The translations under genes were made by a program, and so were the position numbers. Below the pieces are notes generated by a model. It had not been told where the DNA came from, ran no database searches, and saw nothing but the letters and a program-made list of their open reading frames with translations. Shown piece after piece: positions 34,801 through 49,393 of a stretch of 64,000 bases of DNA. Origin of the DNA: Gremmenia infestans. Its lineage: Eukaryota > Ascomycota > Leotiomycetes > Helotiales > Hamatocanthoscyphaceae. Position 1 is the stretch's first letter, and every line of letters begins with the position of its first letter. The stretch lies in contig JAFEVB010000005.1 of NCBI GenBank assembly GCA_032629725.1, forward strand, positions 868,001 to 932,000, written 5' to 3'.

Positions 34801-36959
34801 TTAAGTAGAACTATCTACTTTGCTAATAGTATAGTTTTAGCTTATTAGCAGATACTATTTCTTTTAGCTAAGCTTTATTAATCTCTAATTCTTTTAATAG
34901 AAAGTAACTTTTATTAGTATTAGCTATTTTAATTTTATATAGTTCTAGCTACTAAAAGTCTAGTTTTATAGTATTTAATATATTAATTTTATATATTAAA
35001 TCCTACTATAGTATAATATCGCCTACTTTAAATAGTTTTATCTATAGTATATACTTAGTATTCTAGACTTCTTTTCTCTCTTAATACTTTTATACTTTCT
35101 ATAAATATACTTTCTAAATATCTTTATCTTATATCTAAAATTATCTTACTTTAATTATAATAAGATTATCTTAGTTTATAATCTTTTCTTTTATAAAAAG
35201 GTATTACTATATAGTTATTATTACTTCTATAGATAGTATTATTTTCTATCTATATAATATATAGAAAGGTATTAAGCCTATAGGTTTATAAATAGTTATT
35301 TTTTCTATAAATAGTACTATAGAGAAGTTATCTATTTATATTTCTTTTATTTTTAATAGAGAGTTTTTTAAGATTATATAACTCTACTTAATTTTTCTAG
35401 TAGCTTATATATTATAAGCGCTAATAATAATTTAGTTAATACTTATTTTATTTAAAAGTTAGATAATCTTCTTTTTAAATTCTTCTTTTTTATCTACTTA
35501 TAGATAGTAGAATAAGCTATATTTATAAATTATATCTTCTTATAAGAATTCTATTATATAATAGATATATTTACTAGCTAATACTTAAGCTTTAAGCTAT
35601 CTAGAAAGATTATTCTTAGTAACTATTAGATATTCTTTACTTTTAATTTTAAGTATAAATATAATATTAATATTCTATTTTTCTATTATACTATTAGCTA
35701 TTTATAGATATAGTAGTTCTTTTAGATAGATTGCTAGCCTAAATTAGTATTCTATACAGGTTTTAATATAGTATTCTATATTCTTAAATAGGCCTTTCTA
35801 AAAGTAGTAGCTTATAATCTATATATATATACTCTTATATCTTTTATAGCTTATTTTATTATATAATTTCTTTATAATTAGTAGTTTTATCTTAGGTTTA
35901 TCTACTACTAATTTTATAGATATCTCTTTAATAGATAGTTTTTATAAGTACTAGCAATATACTTTATAGTAGAATACCTTTTTCTTAAAGGGCCTAAATT
36001 TAGATAAGATTATCTTTTTTAGTTTCTTAAGAGTAGTTAGAAAATATACTATTTTTAGATAATACTTCTTATATTTATAAATAGAGAAAAGTTAGTTATT
36101 ATCTATATTTAAAATATCTAGATAGTTATCTATATTAAAGTCTATTTTTTTTTCTAGTTTTTTCTAATATATCTGCATTTTCTTTTTAATCTAATACTAA
36201 TTTAAGTAAAAGGTTATTTTTCTTTTTACTTTATTTAAGTTTAGTTTAATATTAAAAGTATTAGTATTTTTATTTTTACTAGTATCTGCTATAATAGTTG
36301 CAATTTCTAGATTTTCTAGCTTAGCTAGTATCTAGTTATTACTATCTTTATCTAAAATACCTAAATTATCTAGATATAGTAGTTTATATAAAAGTATATC
36401 TACTACTATATATATTTTTCTTATAATATAATATACTTTAAAGTTAAAAAGTTAAATCTAAGCTAACTATATAGTAATAAGTATATTTAGATAGTTTATA
36501 GCTATTTTATTTAGCTATACTATTAAGATATTAGTATTAATTTCTAAAATAAAGTATATCTCTACTAGCTATATCTAGAATTTCTTTAAAATCTTTAATA
36601 TCCTTTTTGCTTTATATTTTATAATATTATAGCTTCTTTTAGTATTATTCTAAATACTACTTTTATACTATACTAGATAGATTTTCTTACTAGTTAGATC
36701 TTTCTATCTAAGATATCCTTCTTATCTATTAATACTTATATCTACTAGAACTATAATTTCGTCTGCTTTTTCTAAGTAGTTAATTTAAATAAAAACTAGA
36801 AAGCTTAATAATACTTATTATAGCTTAGCTATTATAACTTTTTATATATTAGAGTTCTAGATAAATAGTTTATTCTTTTTAAAAAGCTTATAAATAAGGT
36901 TATAAATTATTATATAGTCTTTAATCTAAATATAGAAGTAGCTTATTATTCTTATAAAT

Positions 36960-37640
36960 TAATATATCTTAATAATATCTTTATATTCTTTTTACTTTAG
37001 AATCTTCTAGACTTTAGCTACTAAAGATTTCTTTTTTTTTAAGTTATAGATAAAATCTACTATATCTAGATTATTTATATAAAATTTTAACTTTACCTTT
37101 ATAGCTATTCTAGCTTTTTTAAGTAGTTCTAGCATTTAGTTAATATTATAAATATATTTAAAAACAAATTATCTTATTTCTAGTAGTAGTATTATCTTCT
37201 CTCTTTTATAATCTATATAGAGTTCTTTAATACCTATATTATCTATAAATAGGATTACTATATAAAGTATTAATACTTCTAATATAAATAATATAGTTTA
37301 TATAAACTATATAACTGAATTTATTACTTCTATAAATAACTTTATATTCTAGACTAGTCTAATTAGTATAAAGAATACTATTATATTCTAACTTCTTAGA
37401 TCTAAAACTTAGTTATTATATCTAGAGAAAATATCTACTAGTAATACTATAATATAGCTTATAAACTTCTTTAAATATTTATCTATTAAAGAAAGCAAAT
37501 TAGTATTCTAAAGTATTATAGTATTTAGTTTTATTACTAAATTAATTAGCTTATAAGTACTTAGCTACTTCTTTACTATTAAGAACTATAGATTATAATA
37601 TAGTTTATTTAAATACTTAATAACCTTTTTTTCTATATAT
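36960..37640 (-). pseudogene. Reverse transcriptase relic of the outer gypsy element
   Basis: Minus-strand translation, full of stops, still follows the Ty3/gypsy reverse transcriptase. From high to low coordinates it shows a YRLIN-like block, LVDIFSRYN (for LVDFFSGYD), VLDLRS (for ELDPRS), then LFIDNIGIK at about 37233-37250 in place of the catalytic FIDDxGxKG, and FVFKYIYNIN and DFIYNLK further on. The second catalytic Asp codon has become Asn (GAT to AAT), the G-to-A change RIP produces. The domain is dead. The motif set differs from that of the nested element, so these are two gypsy lineages. Confidence 0.8.
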
Positions 37641-40600
37641 TCTCTTAGTATCTTAACTATAGTAGGTAATAAAGCTTAAAAGCATAGAAAATTTATAGCT
37701 TGCTACGCTTTATATTTAATAACTTATAGTAAAATTAGTAGTAATATATCTTTATAGAAAGTTTTATACTAGATTTAGTTAAATGCAATTGCTTTTCCCT
37801 TAGCTAGAAGTACTTCTTCTAGGTATTATCTCTTAATTAGTTATAGCTTTTATATAATATCTAACTATTTAAGATTCTTTTTTATTAGACGTAAGCTTTA
37901 TAGTATATTTAAGAATCTAGAGATTATATAGTTCTTAAATTCTTCTATATGCTTTTATAAAATATTATAAGCTTTTAATCTTTTATACTAGTCTTTTTTT
38001 CCTCTAGATATACTACTACTACTACTATCTTTATCTACTAGCTTAACCTTTTTATTTTTAGTTTTATATATTATATTAACTTCTGCTTCCTATCTTTTAG
38101 CTTACTACTTAAAGTTATAGTTTATAATAATTTTATTTACTATAGTCTTTAGTATCTTATTAGTAAAAATAACTCTCTAGTTTATAATTTATCTTTAATA
38201 TAATATATTATAAAGTATCTTTTTCTTTATAATATCTAGTATTATATTAAAAAAGTCTATTATTATTTAAACCTATTTTTTACTATTAGCTAAGTATAGA
38301 TCTAGTTGCTAGCAGCTAGCTAGATTCTATAATAATAGTCTTATTATAATTCTAAAATTATAGTTTTCTATAATTAGATACTACTAATATACTATTTCTA
38401 CTAGCATCTAAGATGCTTCTAGATAGTATTATATAAGATACCTATTAATTACTTCTTAGCTTCTAACTACTACTAGGTTAATATCTAATTACTTATATAT
38501 AATAAGTATAGCTTTAGATCTTTTTTAGAAAATATTTTACTTACTTTTAAGCTATAATACTTAGATATATGCTTTTTTACTAGTGCTTTATTATTTATTT
38601 TATATTCCTATATCTAGAAATCGCTTTTTATCTAAATATATTTTCTTATATATATAGTATTTATACTTATCTACTTTCTTAAATTAACTTTTTATATAAT
38701 TAACTTCTATAGTAATTTTATTAGACTTAGTCTTTTCTATAGTTTTCTAGTTATTATTTTATTACTAATTTAAATCTAATAACTTTATATTACTAAGAAT
38801 TAGTCCTAAAGCTTAACTAGCTTTATATAATATAGTTATATTATTTGCTTTAAATTAGATTACTTATTCTATATCTAGATTAATAATTATACTAATTACT
38901 AATCTATTCTTTTTATTCTATAGGTATTTAAATCCTATATAGCTTTATTAGAAAAATAGCATATCTAGTAGTATCTTATTACCTTTATATTCTATAATAT
39001 AAAACCTAATATATATAACTATATCTTTAATTATAGTATAGATATTATTTATATAGTCTAGAAATTTGCTTCTATTTCTAGAAATCCTAGTTATTATTAT
39101 AGTTATATTCTAAGTAAAATTAATTTAGACATCTGCAGCTATACTACTACTTATAATATTAACCTCTATTCTACTATCTAGTATTATATTATAGTTAGAA
39201 AGCTTATTTTTTCTCTTTATAGTTAATAGCACCTTTAGTATAAGCAAGTAGTACTTTAAATAGCCTAAGTACTTTAGTAGTTCTACTTCTATATTTAGAT
39301 ATAAGCAGTCTATTACTTTAATTATTATATCTATTATTAGCTTTTTTATCTTTTAGTTAATTACTTCTTTAGTAGTATATTATATACTTCTATTTAAATC
39401 TATTAGTTCTAAACTAATAAGCAGTTAACTAAAGCTAATTCTAAGTTCTAGTAGTCTAATAGGTACTTAGGCCTATATCTTATAGAAAGCCTCTTTTATA
39501 ATACCTATTACTCTTAGTACTTTCTGTATTTTTAACTACTTTATTAAATATAATTTAGGTGTATTTTTTACTTATATAGATTCTACTTTTATATTTTCTC
39601 TTTTAGTATCTAATAATAAATCCTTTAGTTTTATAATAGCTTTCCTCTTTTTTAATATAGTTTTTCTAGGCCTATTATCTAGTCTTAGTAGTCTATTATT
39701 CTTATTATAAAGTTGAACTATAATTATATTTTCTGCTAGCTTATTATCTATATTATTTATCTATACTATTCTTTATTTAAGAGACTTTATCTTAGTATAT
39801 CCTTCTTATTCCTAGATCTTATTCTATATAGTTTTCGACTTTTAGTATAAACTAAGATATAGTCTATTAGGCTTAGCTATAGCAGACTAAACTAAAGCTT
39901 TTAAATGGTTCTTTATTAGAAAAGTCTAAATATCTATCTTTTTTTCTTTTAAAAATATTTATTCTTCTACTTTTATATTATTTAGATTCTAGTTTTTTTA
40001 CTTTTTATATATACTAATTATATCTATCTTACTAGTAGTTTTTTCTAGTAGAAAGTCTTTAGTAACCTGCTATGCTTCTATAATATTTCCTAGAGATTTA
40101 CTTTTATCTACTATTCTTACTATTACTTAATAATATCTAAGCTAACTTATATTAAATTATATTAGATAGAAATCTATCTTTTTATCTTTTAGACCTAGAT
40201 ATACTTCTATACTATTTAAAGTATCTTTAGTACTTTTTTTTTCTTATAAACTAGTTCTAATCTAATAAAGATTATATAGTTCTAATATTAGTTTATCTAA
40301 GCATATTTTAGCTAAGCTGCTATTCTAGAATAAGTAATATTATAATACTATCTATAGTTATTAAATTCCCCTTTTTAAGTAAAATCTATATTTATAATAA
40401 AGATCTATAAATTAAGTATATTTTTCTGCATTTAAGTAACTATTACTATATTTATATATACTATTATAGACTGCTTTAAAAGCTTATTAGCTACTGCTTA
40501 TTTAATTTAGAAACTCTAAATCCTATCTATAATATTATCTATCTATTAGTCTAAAACCTCTATTTTCTAAGCTTAATAATATCTTTTATTTCTATCTATA

Positions 40601-41507
40601 CTTTTTAGTAATTAAAGTATTTTAGATAGTTTAATAGTAGGTCTGCTTAATACTAATTTTACTAGTAAGTAGATTATAAATGCTTTCTATTCTAATTTAT
40701 ATAATAATATTACTATTATCTACTTATTAATATACTAGATTATATTTTTTATATTAGTAATATCTTCTTTAATATACTTATAGACTTGCTTATATACCTT
40801 TATATAATATATACTATATAAAGAACTTTTATAGGTATACTTTAGTACTTTATTCTATAACTAATTTAATAGCTCTACTATAAATCTTATTATTTTCTAG
40901 GTATCTAATAGCCTATTATTTTATAGTAGTTTTATAATAATATTATTAAATTTCTTATAATATATTTATATCTAATTTTTAGAAAAGCTATTAGGTAATC
41001 TACTATCTGCTAGCTTTTAGAAAGTATTAATATATTAGTTTAAGTATTCTATAGTATACTTTAGTTGCTTTATATTATTCTATTAATACTTTTTATAAAG
41101 AATATACTAAAAGTTTTTCTAGTATATTAAGCTATTTTTATTTTTCTATAGATAATCTATATTATATCTAATATGCTAGTCTATATATTAGAAAGTCTAG
41201 TTAATTTTCTCTACTAATTTATTTATCTTATAGATTCTAAAGTATTAATCTAGTATCTATAAGTATTTTATAATATCTTATCTATTAAATATTAGCGCTT
41301 TAGTAGTTCTTTTAATAGATATTAGATTATAAAAAAGCAGTTACTAAACTACTTTCTTTATTAATTGCTTTTTCTTATAACTTTACTTTAACTTATTATA
41401 CTTTTTAGCTTATTTTAGCTCTAAGTTACTTTTAGATAAAAAAGAGCTAGCTAATAATAAGAAGTCTTTAGATAATAAAAATACTAGAAGCGCTTTCTAC
41501 TTATTTT

Positions 41508-41684
41508 ATATTATAGGTAAGTTATATATATATAGAGGCTTAATATAATATTTAATAAGTTTAATATAAAAGAGAGAATAATTTTTATCTAGATCTAAAA
41601 AAAAGTAAGCGCTCTCTAGTTAAGGCTTAGTAAGCTAAGTATAGGCATAGCTAGTACTTTACCTTTAAGACTTACCTTTTATAT
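41508..41684 (-). repeat. Left (3') LTR of the nested element, 177 bp
   Basis: Begins ATATTATAGGTAAGTTATAT; equal in length to 47924-48100, and the differences I see are C/T or G/A (for example AATCTAAAA against ATCCGAAGA). Confidence 0.88.
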
Positions 41685-44600
41685 TACTCTCTTTTCTCTA
41701 TCTATTTATAGACGGTAAATAATCTATTAGAAACTATAGTAGTAAACAAATCTATATCTATAGATATTATACTACTATTCCCTTTATAAACTATCTAGGC
41801 TCTACTAGATTTTAGATATAGTCTATCTACTTAGTAAAGCTTTTCTACTTCTTACTTTTACTATTATCTCTATTTAGTTATACTATTTACTCTATAGTAT
41901 TATAAATCTATATAGTATTATAAATCTGCAAATAATAGAGTAAATAGTTATTAATAAGCAAGTATAAGATTCTTTTTTCTACTTATTTTTAAACTTTTTT
42001 TCTTTATTACTAATATTATTAAAATAAGTATAATATACTATATAGAGTACTTAAGTGCTTAAGTGCTTAAGATGCTTTCTATCCTTTCTATATAGACTTT
42101 ATATAATACTAATTAGAGTTAAATATCTAATATTATCTATTATATTAGCTGCATTCTTTTAAAAGTTAATTATATTAACTAAAATAATTAGTTTCTATTA
42201 GGTTCTACTAATTCTCTATAGTCTAACCGGTTCTATTTCTATACTAAGTGCGCCTATAAGCGTAAAAACTATAAAAACCTATATATATTTATTAGACTCT
42301 AATTAAAAAATATTACTAACTAATTAGTTCTTAAATAGCTTATATTACCTATACTATCTAGTTCCGCTCTACTAACGCTTTAGTATAGGTTTTAGTTAGA
42401 TTCTACTTCTTTTTAGTTAGCTAATACTTAATATAATATAAATGCTTTCGCCGATCTAGGCAAGGTACTTAAGGCTTAGAAAGCTTTAAAGCTATTATAA
42501 ATAGCTGGTTTTCTCTATATATTTTTACTAAACTCTACTTATTTTATATTACTAACTGCCGGTTTCTAGTTCTATTACTTTAAAGGTTACTAATATAGTA
42601 ATAAATATGATTGCCTAATAGAGTTAAATATAAGTTATACTTTACTCTTTATTTGTTTTCTATTACTAACTATTAGTTAGTACTAGTAGTATTTCTATAA
42701 TAGTAGTTCTTAGGCTATATTATACTAATTCCTAATTCTAGGGTTTTTTCTATAGTTTCTAAGCGTTTTTCTGCGGTCTTTAGGCTAATTCCTATTCTTT
42801 TAAATAGTAAATAAAATTTATTATACTTCTAATTATTCTAACTTCGCTCTCTAATATCTATGCTTTATATAAAATTAGACTTTAGCTATTTTTATATCCC
42901 TTTTTTCTTTTTAACTTTTTCTATAATACTTAAGATCTATTATAGGTTTTAGAATCTTTATATTTAACTTTAAACTTATTTATAGTAGCGTAATTTAATA
43001 AATTTTTTAAGAGTTTCTATATTAGTTTATAGTATTCTAACTATTTTACTAGTACTTCTCTAGCTTTCCTTTTTCCTCTTACTTTATTCTAAGTATAAAG
43101 GATCTTTTCTATCTGCTACTTTTTATATATCTTAAATAACTTAGGCTCTAGTTATTTATTATTAGTTTTCTGCTTAGAAAAAGAATTATAGCTTATTAGA
43201 TATAATAGATCTATATAAAAAACTAGGTGAATATTACTAGAGATCCTTAATAAATAAATAGAGACTAGTAATAATACTTTATCTATTATATATTTAGTAT
43301 ATTTATAGTCTAGACTTCTTTTTAGACGGCTTATTTAATAGTTATATAGATCTAGCTATATCTTATTACTTTTCTAGTAGATTAAAGCTAGGGTCCTTTT
43401 CTTATTAGCGCTTTTCTTTTATTTTTAAGCGGACTCTACTATACTTAATTAATATAAGTTAGTAATCTATTTTATTTTTTCTACGAATACTTTAGCCTTT
43501 TCTGCTATAGGTAGCTTAGTACTATAGTTAGGCTCTAGTTATAATATAATAGATAATAGAGCCTTATATCTATAAGTTATAAAAAATAGGCTTATTCTAA
43601 AGCCTGCTTAGTAATATCCGTTTAATACTAATTAAGTAGTAGGGAGCTATCTTTTCTAATTTAATTATTCTTAATTAATAAAGTTCTAAAGATATGCTTA
43701 CACTTTTTAATTTAACCTTTCTAGCTTTCTATTAGTTTATAGGTAGTATCTAGAGCTAAGCCTCTATTATATACTAGTTAAGTAGTAGAAAGTCTTCTAG
43801 AATATACTTATCTAGTTTATATCTTTATTGCTAGTAATTGCCCGCGGTATACTATAGTAATATATCTAGTATTTTATAAACCTTTTAGCGCACTTCTTAG
43901 CTTTTATACTAGATATTACTTCTAATATAATAGACTTGCTTAGTTAGTCTTTAATTATCTAGAGATAATAATTATCTTAAGAGTCTAGTAGATTAGTTAT
44001 AAAATCTATAAAAATCTTTTAAAAGAATTAGTTAGAGACTAGTAGAGGCTTTAGGAGTTTATATTTATATTTTCTCTATATCTTATTTCTTCTATAATAG
44101 TTATAGTTTCTTAAGAATTATCTTATATATCTTAACTATAGTAGCTAGTAGAAGTTATATTCTAGTATAAATATAGTAGAGTCCTAGCTTAGATATCTAT
44201 AGACTAGTAAGTTATAAATAAACTAAATTAACTTTATTCTTAGAATATTATTTTATTAAGCTATAGGTTTCTTTATATTATAGTTAGCCTTTATAGATAC
44301 TAGTATTTTAGGAACCTATAATTTATTATAATAGTATAAGCAGCTATCTATATTAATACTATAATCGCCTACTTAGATCTTTAATTTAATCTTACTTAGA
44401 AATAATTAGGCTCCGCTTTATATTAAGCTAAGAACAGTCTAGTATAGTATATTTTTCTATACTATTCTATCTTATAATTTATTTAGCTCTTTATCTTAAA
44501 AAAGAGACCTAGGTTCTATATAGTCTTAAGCGGGTTCTATATAGTCTTAAGTAGAGTTCGTATTAAACTATATAGCTAGTAACTAAATAGATTTAGTAGC

Positions 44601-45479
44601 TACTACTACCTTCTCTCTATCTGCTTGTTCCGGCTAATTTATTATACGGTTCGGACTTAAGAACCGCTTAAATCTTAATATCTTATTATTTTTCTTTAGT
44701 ATATTCTACTTTCTTCTAAATAAAGCATCCGGGACTATAGCTTCAATTCTTAGCTAATAGACTAAGGTAAACTAGAACCTTAATATAGTCTTATACTATT
44801 AAATTTAATACTCTAATAATTGCTTTTTTATTATAAAGTACTTAAGGTTTTTATAGTTTATTCAAATTATAAAAAAGCTATATATTTTTAGTTTAGAGGC
44901 CTAGAACTTTAAGCAGAATATAATAGCAAGCATTTTTTTATTATAAATATTATAATTAATCTTAGACTTATTTAACTTCTAAGAGAAAAAGCTAACTAGT
45001 TAATAGACTTCGTTTTTCTTTTATAAAAAAGCGCTTTCTAATATAAACCTACTATAGTTAGTTTTTAAGAAAGTCGGAAGTGTTAGATCCTAGTAGAAAA
45101 GCACTAGTACTTTATAAAACTTATCTTTTAGCGCTTTAAATATAAGCTTCTTTAGTTTTCCCTAGAAGAATAATATTTCTTTACTAGTTAATATAATTAA
45201 TAGTTCTGCTAACTTTAAGTAGTTTAGTATAAATATCTAGTAGTAATTTATAAAACCTAAAAAACAGCGCACTTCCTTTTAGGTTTTAGACAGCTTCTAG
45301 TCTTATATAGCTTCTACTTTTACTAGATTAGGCCCTATGCTTTTTCTGTTAGTATAAATAATAAATCCTAGATATTTAATCTTCTTTTATACAAATTCGC
45401 TCTTTTTTAGATCTAAGAAAAGTTCTTTATTCTAAAGTTTATAAAGTATAATTTATATCTTATAGAAATAATTCTCTCT

Positions 45480-46020
45480 TAAACTACTAAAGTAAATAAT
45501 AATATTATCTATATAAGCTAAGATAAAGTCGTTTAACTATTTTTATAATAAACTATTAATATACTACTAAAAAGTTACCGAAGCCCTAGATAATCTAAAT
45601 AGATATACTAACTATTTAAAAAAACTAAATCTTATATAAAATACTATCTTATACTTATAGTTCTTAGCTATTTGGATCTTATAGAAAGCTGAAACGATAT
45701 TAACCTTTATAAGCTACTTAGCTTCTATAAGGTTCCGTATAGTTTTTAGTATAAGAGGTAAGAAGTACCAGTCTAGTTTTATAATAGTATTTAATACTTA
45801 ATAGTTATAATAGAATCTTAATCCCTTTTTAGGTTTCTATATAAAAAGTATAGAAGCTGCTACTTCTAAGATACTCGGTTTAATATATCCTTTTTCTAGA
45901 AGTTTATTTAGTAACTTTCTTAATATAAGTAATTTATTCTTTAATATACTATATAGCAGCTTTTATAATAAAGCTATTAGAGATCTATCTAGTTATTCGC
46001 AGACCTTAATCTTATAGTTA
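45480..46020 (-). pseudogene. Reverse transcriptase relic of the nested gypsy element
   Basis: Minus-strand text from 46020 downward follows the gypsy reverse transcriptase in order: KGYIKPSILEVAASILFI (for KGFIRPSxSPAAxPxLFV), KPKKGLRFYYNY (for KxGGGLRFCVDYR), VNIVSAFYKIQIAK (for DIxxAFxxIRI), and FILAYIDNIIIYFS at about 45495-45527 (for AYLDDIIIYS). The YxDD box reads Y-I-D-N: the second Asp is lost by G-to-A. At least half a dozen Trp/Arg/Gln codons have become stops. Non-functional. Confidence 0.85.
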
Positions 46021-47923
46021 ATATCTATTTAGTAAGAGGCTAGTATATCTGCTACTTATTTAGAAAATAGTAGTATTATATCTTAAATCTCTAGAGGCAG
46101 CTTTTCTTTTAACTGCTTTATAAATAACTTTTTCTTAACTTTTAAGACAGCTCTAATATCCTCTAAGGCGGCGGCGGCTACTATAGTAAAATCGCTATTA
46201 TTTATATAGTATTTATAATTGCATTCCTCTATTACCTATTATTTCGCTTTATTATAATAGAACTATTATTTATTAAGCGCGGTTTATATTTTATTATACG
46301 TTTTTTATAGGTTCTTTAAAATTATTAGAAATGCTAGGTTTAGTATTATATATATATAGACTATTTAGCTAAACCTAGCGATATCTATATAGAATATAAT
46401 AACTTTTTTAACCTTCGAATTCTATATAGTAGAGGAGGCCTTTTTTATCTTATACTTTTTATTACTAATATATATAAGTCTAAGGCCTTTTATAAGATCT
46501 CTATTTATTATAATATAGTATTAGCACCTTTTATTAATAAGAGCGAAAGTTCTAAGAGTTTTCTAAAGGATTATATCTATATATATAAGGTTTCTATTTA
46601 TAACTCCCTTAATCTTCTTTTATCTCTTTACTAATACTTTCTCTACTTTTAGTTTCTAACTTTAACTAAGAGCTAATTTTTTTCTAACTTAAAAAAGGTA
46701 GACTCTAATATTTTATTATTATCTTCTAATAGCAGTTTAGCTTTAATTATATTAATCTTTACTATTTAAACTAGTAGAGCGTATAAACACTTATAGATAT
46801 AGTATTCTAACGCTCTATACTAGTAATAGAGTCCTTTCTTCTAGCGTCTCTCTTTTTCTATAGAGTCTACCTATTTAGCTCTCTACTTTCCGCTTATATT
46901 ATTATATTCCCTAGGCTTTTTCCCGCAGCTATTGCTAGTATATATTAGAGCTATTATTATATTCCTTTTACTATTTTTTATTAAGATTATAAAATAACTA
47001 TAGAGATAAATAGTTACTATTATTTTTATTTTAGATTTCTTATTTTTCTCTTTTTATCTTTTATTTAATACTTTAAACTAATCCGTTTTTTCTAAGTTAG
47101 TTATAATTTGCTCTACTTTTATAGCGAACTTATAGTAGTTTGTTATCTTAGCTATAAAGGCTATATATATACAGATAGGGTTTAAGAAAGTGTTTTAAAA
47201 ATAGCCGATCTTTATATTATTTTCCTAGCTCTTTTTATTAGCACTTAGTAGAAGTTTATTAAACTCGAGCTAGTATTTATACTATAGCTAATCTAGAGAG
47301 TGCTTTATATTTATAAGACGCTCTAAGGCTTTTACTTATTTATTACTATCTAAGAAGATCTTATTAAGCTATATAAAGAAAGCCTTAGGGTTCTTACCTT
47401 TTATAAAGTTTCTTTTTTTCTAAAAGTAATATATTTAAGCTCTCTTCTATGCTAGAAAGGTGTTATAGATAGTATTCTAGTAATACTTAGCTAAAAGCGT
47501 TAGTTTTGCTCTAGAATAAATATAATATAAGCTTCTAAGCCTTAGAAGATAATCTTAAAAAGCCTCCGTCTAGCTATTTTATATTAGCAGCTTCTAATCT
47601 CTAGGGCCTAATAGTTTATAGTTAGTTCTTATATAAGTTATTACTAAGAGCGACTTAATTAAAGCTTTTATAAGATCGCTCTAGACTAGCGCGTCCCCTA
47701 ATAGGCTCTGCCGAGCTTCTCTTATCTTCTAGTTATTTATAGCGGCACGCGTTTCTAATAATTCGGTTTCTAGCTATTATTAGCGCATATATATTTCTTA
47801 GAAAGCAGCTAGTAGTTAGGCGTTTAATATATTACGCTAAGAGCTTTTATTTCTTAATAGTATTAATCTAGGGTCTAGTATAAAGCTAATAGGTAGCTAT
47901 GAATCTATAATTAATTAAACTTA

Positions 47924-48100
47924 ATATTATAGGTAAGTTATATATATATAAAGGCTTAATATAGTATTTAATAAGTTTAATATAAAAGAGAGAAGAATCT
48001 TTATCTAGATCCGAAGAAAAGTAAGCGCTCCTCGGTTAAGGCTTAGTAAGCTAAGTATAGACATAGCTAGTGCTTTACCTCTAGGGCTCGCTTTTTATAT
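47924..48100 (-). repeat. Right (5') LTR of the nested element, 177 bp
   Basis: Gap-free partner of 41508-41684; this copy keeps more C and G (CTCCTCGGTT, CTCTAGGGCTCGC) than the left one. Confidence 0.88.
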
Positions 48101-49393
48101 CTTGCTTTTTCTTAGGTTCTCTATTTATTATTACCTAGCTTTCTATTACTAGAATATCTTTTATTTTTACTAGCTTCTTAGTTTCTTAAATCCTTTCTAT
48201 TATTACTATATTAGCTGCTTTATTCTAGTCTAGCTTTATTACTTTTATAGGCTTTCTATTAATATTCTTATCTTTTTTCTTTAGATCCTATTTCTAGTTC
48301 TAACATTTTTACTATCCTTTTAGTTTAGGATTTACTAGATTAAAACTAGAGCTAGTAGCTATTCTAGTGCTTTTTTCTAAAATGCTTAGCTTAAGTTAGT
48401 TAAATTTTAAAAAGCTTCTTATATCTATAGCTATATCTACTAGAGGTACTACTAGAGCGCTTACTATAGCTACTAGAGATTCTCTTTAGCTAATTGCTAT
48501 ATTTATAATATATATTTAAATGCTTATTTTTCTAAAGATAATATAAGTAAAATAATAATAAAGATAGTAATTAAGTATAGATAGTAAAGATAATTTTATA
48601 GATAGTATTAGTTTTTAGTATTTCTACTAAAACTTAACTTTTTAGTAAAGAGCAAAAATAATAAATAAGCTTAGGCTCTAATATATCTAGATTTCTATAA
48701 GTATAAACTACTAATTCTAATACTTCTAAATTTAACCACTTTTTTAAAGCTGCTTTTATATTTAAAATTTGCTAATAAATTTTTAGAAAAGGCATCTAGA
48801 AGCTTTTCTAGTTAGGTAACTTTAGAAAATAATCTAAATTCTTAAATCTTATAGCACTAGCTATTATTTGCTCTCTACTTTCTTAATAATAATCTCCTTT
48901 TTTCTCTTATATCTTCTTAGCTTCTAAGCTAATAATTTCCGCTTCTAAAGTCTAATGCTTCTACGCCTAGACCTTAATTTACTAAGCTAGCCTTTTAATA
49001 CTAAACTTTCTAATAATAGCTTATACTTTTACTACTTTTCTAGTATCTTAAGGATTAGTCTTAGTTTTTTAAAGATTATCTAACTTAATAGGTTCTTATT
49101 AGACTGCTTTCTATAGTTCTGCTACAACTATTACTTTTTATAGATATTCTAGATAGGTAGTATTATTTAACTAATTTAGTATTTTTATCTGCTTATTACT
49201 ATAGTAATAAGATATACTTTATCTTTATTAACTACTCTCTATCTACTATTATATATATCTTAATAGCTTTAGTAAAAGCTTTTTATACTCTTTTTTTTAT
49301 TAATATTTAATAAATCCTATAAGCTATAGAGAATGCCTTGCCTTTTATAGTAATTACTAAAATATAAAAAGATAATATAACTATAGACTTTTA

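Larger units (their letters stand above)
41508..48100 (-). mobile_element. Nested Ty3/gypsy LTR retroelement, RIP-degraded
   Basis: A 6.6-kb element with 177-bp direct terminal repeats (41508-41684 and 47924-48100), inserted within the outer element and in the same orientation. Its interior retains noticeably more C and G (for example around 46160-46200 and 47690-47760) than the outer sequence. A reverse transcriptase relic lies at 45480-46020, so 5' is at the right, with gag expected near 47-47.9 kb and integrase near 42.5-44.5 kb. Size and order fit a complete gypsy element. All frames are interrupted by RIP-type stops. Confidence 0.87.
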
